Shown: piece after piece, positions 34,691 through 44,950 of the stretch
Layout: the number at the start of each line of letters is the position of its first letter
How positions within the stretch are numbered: position 1 is the stretch's first letter
Assembly: GCF_000801105.2 (NCBI RefSeq)
Contig: NC_079518.1
Location: 23,354,800-23,418,799, forward strand
Origin: Raphanus sativus
Taxonomy: Eukaryota > Streptophyta > Magnoliopsida > Brassicales > Brassicaceae
Length of the DNA stretch: 64,000 nt
Reading direction: 5' to 3'
Program-made: the position numbers and the translations under genes
Notes under the pieces: generated by a model
Databases searched by the model: none
What the model was told of the DNA's origin: nothing
The model's input: the letters and a program-made list of their open reading frames with translations, nothing else

Positions 34691-34715
<25 letters not shown>
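31262..34715 (+). mobile_element. 5'-truncated LINE (L1-type) retrotransposon
   Basis: It begins abruptly within ORF2 coding sequence (RFDKRWIGKPGFKEA from about 31267) and ends with an uninterrupted A run (34690-34716). It is bounded by exact 14-bp direct repeats. The endonuclease half of ORF2 and all of ORF1 are missing, the usual result of incomplete target-primed reverse transcription. Confidence 0.9.
31264..34671 (+). CDS. LINE ORF2 C-terminal part: reverse transcriptase, zf-RVT and RNase H
   Basis: An uninterrupted frame of about 1,135 codons with no native start, because the 5' end was lost at insertion. Reverse transcriptase motifs in order: DKAPGPDGM, FRPISLCNVSYKIISKLI (about 32054), KTDMSKAYDRVEW (32270), GLRQGDPLSPFLF (32440) and HLLFADDSLFF (32577). 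A zinc-finger region (CPRCAAP...INHLLFECP) lies near 33805-33855. A plant-type RNase H follows from about 34210 (RIDASW, FETDCTDL, RNMNGRADALAKEA). The lack of any stop suggests a recent insertion. Without the endonuclease it cannot retrotranspose by itself. Confidence 0.92.
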   Translation, partial: FRFDKRWIGKPGFKEAVTSGWGQFDVIPVRNFHQKVTSCRNKISSWRKNNPTNSAVLIEELKNKIDLAEDDENSTTEELEDLRRQLIMAFREENSFWEQKSRDQWHKYGDRNTKFHHGITKQRRAQNRIISIKDKHGNLVEREIEVENVAVQYFRDLFSTSSPSEIDNSLRFISVKVTQADNGLLLEKPSEQEIRKALFDINPDKAPGPDGMTSRLFQRFWREMRQDIVKLVQDFFETGLFDPALNQTNICLIPKKKKPRDMSEFRPISLCNVSYKIISKLICKRLKRVIPRLISETQSAFVAKRLITDNILIAQENFHALRTNQRCRQDFMAIKTDMSKAYDRVEWNFISALMEKMGFDKRLVDLIMCCVTSVSYQVLVNGQPRGKILPKRGLRQGDPLSPFLFILCTESLISLLNGAEMEKKIIGLRVARASPRVSHLLFADDSLFFCKAELSQCKEIMDILDIYGKASGQRLNTSKSSMFFGNRVESSRKKDIKEALGFSSEGGMGMYLGLPEQIGGSKMKVFSFVQDRLIGRTNNWSSRLLSKGGKEVQIKSVAQAVPTYVMSCYLLPQGITDKLRSTTSNFWWSSKQNSRGLHWIAWNEVCTPKDLGGLGFRDFHDFNIALLAKQLWRLIHYPNSLLARVLKGRYYHHTSPLEDRRTYSPSYGWRSIMAAKPLLLSGLRKTIGSGNDTRVWSEPWVPDSRARPPRPAEHIVYRLPQLLVQSFIKDDTKEWDIPLLREFFHPDDIPLILGVKPSRSLLPDGYAWNHTKSGVYSVKTGYDLLQSMKRSLTQDVVSEPSFTCLLSHVWKIKAPSKMKHFLWQALSGCVATAERLTYRHLGTDRSCPRCAAPVESINHLLFECPPALQVWALSDYLSLPGYFPSISIYQNMNFLFWKTKEVAPLRPQLDTFPWICWYIWKARNDKLFNGKVVSPMDTLQHATLEAECWRTANEKEDEEGEHDGTHSSEVETVPPWIPRIPTCRIDASWIDNGSVSGLGWNFKDQMGSVSFGQRACSRSLSALHAEMEGLLWAASCMKNMRITTISFETDCTDLVDMITNPEEWPAFATEIGIFQGLHEDFEDVRLSHIPRNMNGRADALAKEARKRGYIFSHIDQTRSDGETPRRLGSSDHHLI

Positions 34716-34721
<6 letters not shown>

Positions 34722-35386
34722 TGTTTTAGTGCCAAAGGCCCAAAAGGATCTAGTGAAATTGATGTCCAACCAATAAGAAATCTAAAGTGTGGTTTCAATG
34801 ATTAGAAATTTAGAATGTTCCCCCACGAGTTTGTATTTATTTATTTTTTGGTAAAACACGAGTTTTTATTTGGTTACTGGAAACGAAATATTTTTAATTA
34901 ATGATTCTTTCATTCCACTCGTGGAACATATCTTTGTGTCTATAGCCTAAATTAAATTAAAAAGGGGAATAAAAACCAAAAAGCTGATGCTTGTCAAGAA
35001 TCGAAGTCGCCTTTTAAAGAAAAAAACATATCTTTGCGTCTACAGCGATTCTGCTTGCTTCTTCGTCCAGGTCTCTTCTGTAGTAAGCGTGACTCTTTAA
35101 ACCTCAGATCTTCGCTTCTTCTTTGTTCCATTTGATTCTCATCTTCGCATTACTCTTTCTAGATTCTGTTCAGATGTGTTTGGTCCGTGACAAAGATACA
35201 TTATTGTTTTCTCGTTGATTTTAATGCTCTCCTCAGTGTATGGGTTATAAACTTATATATCTATCCGCCTTTCAAATCTGACTTTCTTTATTTGTTGAAA
35301 TCTAGGGTTTTTTTTTTGGATTCTCTAGTGAGAACGTTTAGCTTCTTTGTCTTTGATTCTTCTTTGGTCTGAATGTCACAGGAGAT
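34716..35386 (+). promoter_or_regulatory. Upstream region and 5' UTR of NYN gene 2
   Basis: From the right LINE target duplication (34716-34729) to the ATG. The DNA from about 35030 resembles the leader of NYN gene 1 (TTTGCGTCTACAGCGA versus TTTGCGTCTGGCAACA) and has the same pyrimidine-rich leader and an intron acceptor (GTCACAG) just before the ATG. Confidence 0.45.
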
Positions 35387-36094
35387 ATGAGTTCCTCCAC
35401 TAGTGGTGTCGCTGTGATTTGGGACTACCAATATTATTGGATTCCCCATGGCTACGATCTCCGGAATCTCAAAACGAGCATTGAAACTGCCCTCAAAAGA
35501 TGCAATCCTGATTTCTTCATAGAGGGGAAACTGACTGCCGTTGGAACTGCCACTGGAGACAAACATCAAGCCATTGCCATGCTCCCTGATGATATCGAAC
35601 TCTCACCCATGCCAGATTACCACACTCGAGGTCCAGGCCGTGACTTGGCAGGTTTAAGACATAATTCTATGCCGATTTCAATGTTTTAAGTTATTATTAC
35701 ACAGTTGGTCTGATTTCTTTACTTTTGAACTTGACATGTGTTTTGCAGTGTGAGGGATTGGACCGAGACTTATGGAACTGTTTTCATTTTTTTTTTCTCA
35801 GATCAAGCTGCCACTTCTATAATCAGAGAGATCATCATGAAATCGTTTGCCGGCAGGGCTAACATTTTGGTCATTTCTGGAAACTATCATGTGATGGATG
35901 CGATTAACCAATGGAGAAGGGATACCTTTATGATGTTGGCCCTACCTGAAAGCTCCCCGTCACTAAGCTTCTACGACTGTGCCAACGTGACTTGGCTTTG
36001 GACTTCGGAAGATCCTGAGAGAGCTGCTGCTACTATGGTTAATGGAGGTGGACCTATCCCTCCTGTCCCCAGTGTTAGAGGTATAGTAATCTAA
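35387..36094 (+). CDS. NYN-domain (PIN-like nuclease) protein, copy 2
   Basis: Two exons, 35387-35651 and 35802-36094, with a phase-1 intron as in copy 1; 185 aa when spliced. It starts MSSSTSGVAVIWDYQYYWIP and keeps LKTSIETALKRCNPDFFIEG, RANILVISGNYHVMDAI and NVTWLWTSEDPERAAATMV. The end PVPSVRGIVI is longer than in copy 1. Both acidic positions of the family's SGD-D motif are lost here (SGNYH), so catalysis is doubtful. The CIPK17 remnant lies downstream in the same convergent arrangement, showing that both genes were duplicated together. Confidence 0.75.
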
Positions 36095-36600
36095 TATGTT
36101 TTGTAGTTTGTAATAGTATCTCCCAACAAAACTTCTAACGTTTTCGTTTTTTTTTTCTTTTTTGCAGGATGAGCTAAATAGTATGGTGGTATGTATAACA
36201 TGAGCTATTAGTAATATCATCTGTTTTTAGTTCCAGACTCTGTTTTGCTGCGTTGTTTTAGTTTTAGACTCTCTCTTTAGTTGCTTTGTTGTTTTAACAT
36301 CATCTAACTAATATGACTTTTGAGTAATATTGTAGTATTTAGCTTCTGTCTTTCTTTTTGCTGTGTGTGTTTAAAGCATTGAGGAGATGGTGGGTTTGTC
36401 TGCTTTTGCAGCAACAACCCTTTGTTCTTCATGTTCACTTGTTTAAGAGCAAAATTGATGTTCTCATCATTATTCACTCTCCTTATCAAAATCCAAGCTT
36501 AGTTACTGTTGTTATGCACAACTCTTTTTGGCTGTACCAATCTTATTCATATAAATATGTTAGTAATTAGCTTTTTATTTACATAAATCTTCAATCACAA
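36095..36600. other. 3' region of NYN gene 2
   Basis: Parallel to 6264-6836, including the intron-like segment ending TTTTTTGCAGGATGAGC near 36168. No gene seen. Confidence 0.5.
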
Positions 36601-36604
36601 CATT

Positions 36605-37460
36605 TGTTTCTGCTTTTATATTTGGGATGATGCATACAATTCTTTTAATAATCTCTCACACAACTGCACCAACCCAAAAAACAAGAAGCTGTTTTAGGTC
36701 ACCACTGAAGAAAGATATACGTAGAGGCTACCTATTAATTGTTACAAATATTTACCTGTTTATATATAGATTTGGATCACCATATGGTTTTCTTTGTTCA
36801 ATCACATTTCAGCGATGGGATTATCTCAAATACCTGCACCGTTAATGATAACCCGCCTTGCCTCGGATCGCTTTTAACTGAAGCAACATCAGTTCTCACC
36901 ACTTAAATTACTTGCAACTTCTCAAGTAACAGATAAGACAGCAAGAAGAGAGCAAAAGACTCTCACCATTGTGTGTTTTTTTCTGTACGTAGAAACCCAT
37001 CTCCATGAAGATTGTTTTTTATTTTCTCCAAAACATCAGTGGCTAACCTATTTGACATGAATCTTATCTGCCTCTCTGATACTGTCTGAGTCAGCGCACA
37101 TAGTAAAACATATCTTTGTTGTGAGAAAATAACAATCTTGAAACAGGGTAAATGAAGACAAGAATGTATTGTTTACCTGGTGTTCAAAAAAAAAAATGTA
37201 TTGTTTACCTCTGTCTCAAACAAACCTGAGAGGTCTAGAAACAGTGAGATTCATATCAGCTGAAAGGCGTTGATGACGGTTGGCGAATCATGGCTCTTCC
37301 CTTCATTATAAATAACAAAAAAGACAAGACTTTGAGATATAGGAAATGCTCATCGATCCAAATGCATAGGAACACAAACATGATGAGAGGCAACAGATTC
37401 TTACATCTTCTTCGGTTGAGGATGAATCATCTTCCGGCAATAACAATGAGCTGTATTCTT
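36605..37460 (-). pseudogene. Truncated CIPK17 duplicate (exons 7-11 remnants)
   Basis: Recognisable parts on the minus strand: last exon (LCERLLKELYASSQ, about 36611-36660), a damaged exon 10 with an internal deletion (about 36775-36890), exon 9 (about 36990-37095), exon 8 (about 37209-37300, [11 protein letters not shown] followed by a TGA stop inside the NAF region) and the end of exon 7 (PEDDSSSTEED, about 37405-37437). Exons 1-6 are missing; the remaining sequence jumps to DNA resembling intron 2. It is clearly non-functional. Here the end of exon 7 is in the frame expected for the family. Confidence 0.8.
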
Positions 37461-37715
37461 CAAAAGAATATAAACTAAACTATGTAAAACATTTACTCTA
37501 TAAATAAAGAGAAAATAAGAGTGAAGTTTAAGCTTATTTTACTCCAAAATTTTATTTAGAATATAAAATAGAGTAGAGTTGGAGATGCCTTTATGCAAGT
37601 TATAAAATAATGTATAATTCAAATATTTTCCATAAAACTATGCAATAACTACGTCATGTTGTGTTTGGAACGTTTTTGGTTTTTTTTAAGATGAGGCAAT
37701 GGCGAATATGATTTA
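37461..37715. other. Duplicated CIPK17 intron DNA, Helitron-empty
   Basis: From about 37590 it resembles 11620-11647 plus 12918-13030 of the CIPK17 intron without the intervening 1,270-bp Helitron. It ends in ATTTA (37711-37715), the target duplication of the inserted Copia. Confidence 0.6.
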
Positions 37716-37964
37716 TGTTATGAATATTGTGTGATGTCTAGTATGGAATGTTCTAGGTTTACTTGTTCCCTACTCTAAGTTTCTTGTTCCCTACTCCAAG
37801 TTTTTAGACTTGGTCTTCAAGCTATGTAATCCTATATAAGGAACTCATTACTCATGGAATAAGACAACACATCTCATTCTTTCACAAACAAAGCATCCGA
37901 TCTCTCTCTCTCTCTCTCTCTCTGGTTCGATTAGTTCTTAAGCAAGAACACTAGGATTAGAACA
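37716..37964 (+). repeat. 5' LTR of the young Copia
   Basis: Starts TGTTATGAAT and ends TAGAACA; holds a TATA-like CCTATATAAGG and a (CT)n run. By eye it is identical to 48760-49008. Confidence 0.92.
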
Positions 37965-39013
37965 CGTTATCAGCACGATCTTGCTCAAGATCAACCAACT
38001 CGGAGACCATCATAAACCCTAGCCGCCGCCAACCACTTCTATCTCTAAGATCTTTTACATTCAGTTGTTTCTTAGATCTTAAACTAATCATACTTTGAAT
38101 CCTTTCTTTGTTTGATTGATTAAGGTTTCTAAGAAAGGAACCAAGGAGAAGAATCGGCAAAGTAAAATGTTAGATCTCAAAACCCTAATTTTTACTTACA
38201 GCTCAAGTTTTATTTTCGGTTTCATCTTTCTTATTTTTGAATCCGATTTTAAAAGTTGATCTAGTTCTTGTTTAAAAACTTATAAATCGATTTTATAAAA
38301 TCTTATAAACTCTATTAGATCATATTTGATCAGATCCGAAATTCTAAACCTAAACCCTAAAATTTCGGATCTCAAAACCCTAAAATCCCTCATAACTTTA
38401 GTTTTGTATTAGACAACAAGCGATACCCCTTTTTAAGGATGACACGCTATATGTCTAAATCAAAACATAAGTATATGTTTAACCAAAACTTAAAATCTGA
38501 TTTGAATCTTTAAAATCTAATCCTTAAAGTTAATATCAGATTAAAAGGAAATTTAAATCATAAGAAAATTTCAAGCATGTAATAACATGACTTTCATTTT
38601 GTATAAGACAACAAGTGATACCCCTTATTAAAGGATGATACGCTATATGTCTAAAACAAAATTAGTCTTATGTTTCCACATTTTTTTTGATCAATGATCC
38701 ACACCATTGTGTGGTTAGATCTTGAATTTTTAGTCAATGATCCATACTACTTAGTATGGCTAGACAATAAGGTCAATGATAGACCATGGTCGATGATGTG
38801 TACCTTCCGGTACGACTAGACCACAGGCCGTATTGGTCGATGAGATACCTTCCGGTACAGCTAGCCCACAGGCTGCATGAGTCAATGAAGTGTACCCTAG
38901 CTACGACCAAGACCATGCTCTCATCCATCTTATTTTTAAAAGCAAGTTGATGGATGAATTATAAGAAAATAAAATTTTCTAAAAGACCTAAACAATCTGA
39001 TTTTTATTTTCAG
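37965..39013 (+). other. Copia leader: primer-binding site and hairpin-rich repeats
   Basis: CGTTATCAGCACGATC directly after the LTR is the likely primer-binding site; the tRNA is not determined. A repeated phrase (GATACCCCTT...CGCTATATGTCTAAA) occurs near 38423 and 38612. From 38690 to 38910 several related units (TCAATGA, TACCTTCCGGTAC, CCACAGGC) form short palindromes. An acceptor-like TTTTATTTTCAG lies directly before the gag ATG. Confidence 0.55.
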
Positions 39014-40072
39014 ATGGCCAAAATCACAAACTTGGACTTTGCACCTCTAAGTGTAAGGGGTGACAATTATCTCCAATGGGCATTAGACGTTGAGATCTCT
39101 CTTGGAGCCAAAGGCCTAGAGCAGTGCATCGTTCCCCAGAATAAAGCTACTAAGAAAGAGAACTCTCAAACCCTCATGATCATCCGTCATCACATTGAAG
39201 AGAGCTTAAAAGCTCAATACCTCACAGTAAGTGATCCATACGAGTTATGGAAAGAGCTTAAGATGAGGTATGACCACCAGAAGACTTTGATTCTTCCGGG
39301 TGCCACCTATGAGTGGACTCATCTCAGGATTCAAGACTTTAAGTCTGTGAATGATTACAACTCAGCCTTGTTTAAAATAGTCTCAAAGATGAGGCTATGT
39401 GGCGAGATTGTAACTGATAAGCAGTTGTTGGAAAAGACTTTCCAGACAATGTCCTCAAGCAATATGTTGCTTCAGCAACAATACAGACAGAAAGGTTTTC
39501 AGACCTATAGTGAGCTCATCTCATGTCTATTGCTTGCAGAACAGAACAATGAGCTGCTCTTGAAGAATAGTGAGCTTAGACCACCTGGATCTAAGCCTGT
39601 CCCTGAGGCACATCATGCCTCACATGAGCCTAATGACGGTGCTGAAGCCAACCATGTCCGGTATGACCAAAAGGGCCGCAGTTCCTCATATGGAAGAGGA
39701 CGCGGTCGTGGGGGTCAAGGGCGAGGACGTGGACGTGGTGGCTATGGCAAAGGGCGTAACACCCCTTATGACCGTCCAAACCAGTCCAATAATGGGCATG
39801 GCAAAAGCAAAGGCAATGGGACATCTTCAAAACCACAGAATCCTACAAGCTCACCTTGCCATAGATGCGGAATGATGAATCATTGGGCAAAGAATTGCCG
39901 CACAGCCAAGCATCTGGTCGACCTCTATCAAGAGAGTCTCAAGGGCAAGAATCCGGAAGCACACATGGTGTACAAGGATGGTGAGGACGATTTTGATCAT
40001 GACAAGGACGACCTCATGGATTTTGAGACTTCAGACATACTCACTATGCTGAATGATGACCCAGTTGAATAA
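39014..40072 (+). CDS. Copia gag (nucleocapsid) protein
   Basis: Starts MAKITNLDFAPLSVRGDNYL, typical of plant Copia gag; the in-frame ATG at 38954 lies before the likely acceptor and is less suitable. The family's central region is present (EELKMRYDHQKTL is close to the LWKELKMRYDH motif). An RGRGRGG-rich basic part comes near residue 230, then a CCHC zinc knuckle (CHRCGMMNHWAKNC). It ends in an acidic tail and TAA. Gag would coat the element RNA in virus-like particles. It is separated from pol by a stop and a non-coding spacer. Confidence 0.9.
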   Translation: MAKITNLDFAPLSVRGDNYLQWALDVEISLGAKGLEQCIVPQNKATKKENSQTLMIIRHHIEESLKAQYLTVSDPYELWKELKMRYDHQKTLILPGATYEWTHLRIQDFKSVNDYNSALFKIVSKMRLCGEIVTDKQLLEKTFQTMSSSNMLLQQQYRQKGFQTYSELISCLLLAEQNNELLLKNSELRPPGSKPVPEAHHASHEPNDGAEANHVRYDQKGRSSSYGRGRGRGGQGRGRGRGGYGKGRNTPYDRPNQSNNGHGKSKGNGTSSKPQNPTSSPCHRCGMMNHWAKNCRTAKHLVDLYQESLKGKNPEAHMVYKDGEDDFDHDKDDLMDFETSDILTMLNDDPVE

Positions 40073-40237
40073 TGTGATGCATCAAACGATTTGTGTTTGA
40101 ATGCTTTTGGTGTTTTTAGGCTTTAAGAATTTTTTTAAGTGCTTTTGCATTCTATATTTTATTTTAAGAATAAACTATGTTTACTTCCATTTTCAATAAT
40201 AATATGAATGATTCAGATTATATTTTTATTGTCTAGA
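40073..40237 (+). promoter_or_regulatory. gag-pol spacer with stop codon and acceptor-like site
   Basis: A T-rich spacer of about 165 nt follows the gag TAA. It contains an AAGAATAAAC and a TTTTATTGTCTAG just before the first pol codons (ATGAAAGGAAGTATG). Arabidopsis EVADE is known to make a separate short gag RNA through splicing and early termination. This spacer would suit such a scheme, but no transcript is shown here. Confidence 0.45.
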
Positions 40238-43200
40238 ATGAAAGGAAGTATGGACACACTTGTGGTTGACAGTGGATCAAGCCACACGATTTTTAAGGAT
40301 AAGAAATTCTTTGTTGATCTAACATTGAAAGATGCCAATGTAAACACAATAGCTGGTGTATCACCACTAATAAAAGGCCACGGCCAAGCCTATGTTCTAT
40401 TACCAAATGGAACACATCTAGAAATAGATGAGGCATTGTATTCTCCAAACTCTAAAAGAAGCCTGTTGAGCTTTAAAGACATTCGTAAGAATGGTCTTCA
40501 TATTGAAACTGTTGGAGAAGGAGCCAAAGAATTCTTAAATATTTATGAATTCGTCCAAGACCATAAGAAGGTCTTGGAGACAATACCAGCTATATCCACT
40601 GGTCTTTACTGTGCTCAGATCAGTGTGGTCGAAGCCAATGCTGTGATAAGCAAGGAATTCAAAGAGAATTTCAACTTGTGGCACGACCGGTTAAGGCATC
40701 CCGGAACATCTATGATGCGTAGACTTATCCTAAATTCTAATGGTCATAACCTTAAAGGTAGACGAGTTGTTCCTAAGATCCATACATGTGTGCCTTGTGC
40801 ACAAGGAAAACTCATAGTCCGACCATCACCAGTCAAAGTGACAAAGGAAACCATAGGTTTTCTGGAAAGAATACAAGGTGACATCTGTGGACCAATACAC
40901 CCACCTAGTGGGACGTTTAGGTACTTCATGGTACTAGTTGATGCATCCACAAGATGGTCCCATGTGTGTTTATTATCCACACGAAATCTAGCCTTAGCTA
41001 GACTACTTGCTCAAATCATCAGATTGAAAGCACACTTTCCAGACTTTCCTTTGAAGACTATACGTCTTGATAATGCTGGTGAATTCACTTCCCAAGCCTT
41101 TTATGAGTACTGTATGTCCATGGGGGTGGCAGTTGAACACTCCGTGGCACATGTCCATACACAGAACGGTCTAGCCGAGTCCTTTATCAAAAGGATTCAG
41201 ATGATTGCTAGACCTTTACTCATGAAAAGTAATCTTCCAATCACAGCTTGGGGACATGCAGTGTTGCATGCTGCGGAATTAATACGCATCAGACCATCTA
41301 GTGAGCATAGATATTCACCATCCCAGCTCCTCATGGGTCGAGAGCCAGACATCTCCCATCTTAAGACTTTTGGATGTGCTGTTTATTATCCAATAGCTCC
41401 ACCACAAAGAACAAAGATGGGAGCTCAGAGAAGGATGGGAATATATGTTGGATATGATTCTTCTTCAATTATAAAATACCTTGAGCCAACCACGGGTGAT
41501 TTGTTTAAGGCCAGGTATGCAGATTGCCACTTTGTGGAATCTGAGTATCCAACATTGGGAGGAAATAATAGCAAGCTGGTAAAAGAAATTACATGGAATC
41601 ATACATCCCAAGCATGGCAAGATCCTCGAACTCAAGCATGTGATCTTGAAGTTCAAAAGATTATACATCTGCAAGAGCTAGCTAATAAATTGCCAGATTC
41701 CTTTGCTGACCCAAATAGAATGACCAAGTCATACATACCAGCTGCTAATGCACCAATAAGAATTGATGTCCAGAAGGGACAAAACCAAGTTGCTACAGAG
41801 TCTATGGCACGTCTGAAACGTGGTAGACCAATTGGTTCCAAAGATAAGAACCCTCGCATAAATAAGAAAGGTGCAAGACCAACCGTGGTCGAGGGGAAGA
41901 TGGATCTGGTCGATGTGGTCGATCCGACCGTCCCAAGGCTCCGGGACGTGGACGAACCAACGTCCGGACACGGTCCAGACGTACCAGAATCCACAGACAT
42001 GACCATTGGTCCGGCTGCTAAGGTATCTAATGAGATTTGGGACGCCAAAACTCAGGATCCTGAACTTCCTGACAATGAAGAGATCTCTATAAATTATATC
42101 ATGTCTGGAAAACAATGGAACAGAAAACATGTCGACATAAGTGATTTATTTGCATATCATGTAGCACTTGAGATCATTGAAGATGATGAGGATCTAGAAC
42201 CCACGTCTATTTATGAATGCATGCAAAGAAAAGATTGGCTTAAGTGGAAAGAAGCCATAAACGTGGAGTTAAACTCTTTCAAGAAGAGAGGTGTTTTTGG
42301 ATCAATACTCCTAACACCACATAATATAAAACCAGTGGGATACAAATGGGTCTTTGTGAGAAAGAGAAATGAGAATGGTGAAGTCGTGAGGTATAAAGCC
42401 CGACTTGTTGCACAAGGATTCTCACAGAGACCAGGAATCGATTATGAGGAGACTTATTCTCCCGTGGTGGATGCGACAACATTCAGATTCCTTATAAGTC
42501 TGGCCATAAGAGAAAATCTTGATTTACGGTTAATGGATGTAGTAACCGCATATCTTTATGGACCACTGGACAATGACATATACATGAAAGTACCAGAAGG
42601 TATTGAAATACCTAAGAATGCTAAAGGTTCTCGAGAACAACATTGCATTAAGCTAAACAAAGCTTTGTATGGATTGAAACAATCTGGTCGAATGTGGTAC
42701 AACAGATTGAGTGAGTACTTACTGAAAGAAGGCTACAAGAATGATCAAGTAAGCCCATGTATATTCATTAAGAGAAATCCGGCCAAGGCATGTGATCATA
42801 GCCGTGTATGTTGATGACCTAAACATACTTGGAACGGCCAAAGAGATTTCCCAAACAGTTGAGTATCTCAAGAAAGAATTTGAGATGAAAGATTTGGGAA
42901 AGACTAAGTTTTGTCTGGGACTACAGATTGAACATCTTAAGGATGGAATCCTTGTGCACCAAAAGACCTATACAGAAAAGCTTCTTAAAAGGTTCAATAT
43001 GGATAAGTGTCATCCACTTAGTAGTCCCATGGTTGTGAGATCCCTTGGTCTAGACACTGATCCACATTTAGACCCAAGGCCAAGGATGAAGAGGTACTTG
43101 GTCCAGAGTACCCTTACCTTAGTGCCATTGGTGCCTTGATGTACTTAACTACACATACTAGGCCGGACATATGTTTTGCTGTGAGCCTATGTCCAGATTC

Positions 43201-44005
43201 AGTTCATGTCCGACCATGAGGCATTGGAATGGGATCAAACACATCCTAAGATACCTACAAGGAACTAAGGATGTAGGATTGTTTTATGCTAACACAAAAC
43301 AAAGAAGATTTGTTGGTTTTGCTGATGCAGGTTACCAATCCGACCCACACACGTGCTAAGTCCCAACACCGGCTATGTTTTCACATATGGAGGCACGGCC
43401 ATTTCATGGAGATCAGTCAAGCAGACTATATCAGCCACATCATCCAATCACTCGGAGATATTGGCGATCCATGAAGCAAGTAGAGAGTGTGTCTGGTTGA
43501 GACTCATGACACACCATATTCGGACAGCATGTGGAATCACGGATGGTAAAGACGAGCCGACCATTCTTATGAAGACAATGCGGCCTGCATAGCTCAGCTC
43601 AAGGATGGATACATCAAGGGTGACAAGACTAAGCACGTTCTCCCCAAGTTCTTCTTCACCCATGATCTACAGAAGAAGGAGAGGTCAAGGTACTCCAAGT
43701 CAGATCAAGCGAGAACTCAGCCGACCTCTTCACTAAGGCATTACCAAACATGCACGCTCAGGAAGCCTTATGCAGCAGATTGTATGCGATCACTGAGAAG
43801 CCTTCAGTGATGTTCACTTCAGGGGAAGTAATGCGGCTGTACTCTTTTTCCTATCCATGGCTTTCCGTTTTTACCATATTGGGTTTTGGGTTTACCATGG
43901 AAAGGTTTTAACGAGGCAGTATTCCAAAACGCATTACAACTCTAGACGGTTATGGCATTAACAATCTCGGTTTTTTAACGAGATAGCATCTTAACACACA
44001 TAATG
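40204..44005 (+). pseudogene. Copia pol, left assembly copy, frame-broken near the gap
   Basis: Intact from about 40238 to 42780: protease VDSGSSHTIF, pre-integrase LWHDRLRHPG with CVPCAQGK, integrase (VLVDASTRW, IRLDNAGEF, QNGLAESFIKRI), then reverse transcriptase (YKWVFVRKR, DVVTAYLYG, ALYGLKQSGRMWY). From 42780 to 43760 there are many single-base indels relative to 47518-48490, breaking the frame about every 100-200 bases. The damage is concentrated at the contig end, which fits sequencing error more than decay. Confidence 0.85.
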
Positions 44006-44029
44006 GACATCAAGGGGAAGTGTTATGAA

Positions 44030-44129
44030 NNNNNNNNNNNNNNNNNNNNNNNNNNNNNNNNNNNNNNNNNNNNNNNNNNNNNNNNNNNNNNNNNNNNNNN
44101 NNNNNNNNNNNNNNNNNNNNNNNNNNNNN
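44030..44129. other. Assembly gap, exactly 100 N
   Basis: Placeholder gap inside the Copia element, directly after TGTTATGAA (start of a 3' LTR) and directly before mid-gag sequence. The element cannot naturally have that order, so the join is not a simple missing piece. Confidence 0.98.
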
Positions 44130-44819
44130 AAAGATGAGGCTATGTGGCGAGATTGTAACTGATAAGCAGTTGTTGGAAAAGACTTTCCAGACAATGTCCT
44201 CAAGCAATATGTTTGCTTCAGCAACAATAACAGACAGAAAGGTTTTCAGACCTATAGTGAGCTCATCTCATGTCTATTGCTTGCAGAACAGAACAATGAG
44301 CTGCTCTTGAAGAATAGTGAGCTTAGACCACCTGGATCTAAGCCTGTCCCTGAGGCACATCATGCCTCACATGAGCCTAATGACGGTGCTGAAGCCAACC
44401 ATGTCCGGTATGACCAAAAGGGCCGCAGTTCCTCATATGGAAGAGGACGCGGTCGTGGGGGTCAAGGGCGAGGACGTGGACGTGGTGGCTATGGCAAGGG
44501 CGTAACACCCCTTATGACCGTCCAAACCAGTCCAATAATGGGCATGGCAAAAGCAAAGGCAATGGGACATCTTCAAAACCACAGAATCCTACAAGCTCAC
44601 CTTGCCATAGATGCGGAATGATGAATCATTGGGCAAAGAATTGCCGCACAGCCAAGCATCTGGTCGACCTCTATCAAGAGAGTCTCAAGGGCAAAGAATC
44701 CGGAAGCACACATGGTGTACAAGGATGGTGAGGACGATTTTGATCATGACAAGGACGACCTCATGGATTTTGAGACTTCAGACATACTCACTATGCTGAA
44801 TGATGACCCAGTTGAATAA
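44130..44819 (+). pseudogene. Copia gag, right assembly copy (C-terminal part, small indels)
   Basis: Repeats 39385-40072, starting mid-gag at the gap. Single-base differences near 44212, 44229, 44497 and 44692 break the frame. The zinc knuckle (CHRCGMMNHWAKNC) and acidic tail are still readable. Confidence 0.8.
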
Positions 44820-44950
44820 TGTGATGCATCAAACGATTTGTGTTTGAATGCTTTTGGTGTTTTTAGGCTTTAAGAATTTTTTTAAGTGCTTTTGCATTCT
44901 ATATTTTATTTTAAGAATAAACTATGTTTACTTCCATTTTCAATAATAAT

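Noticed and set aside
35387..36220. Minus-strand frames opposite the NYN genes
   Set aside because: The sense strand has conserved domains and matching splice sites in two paralogues; the antisense frames do not.
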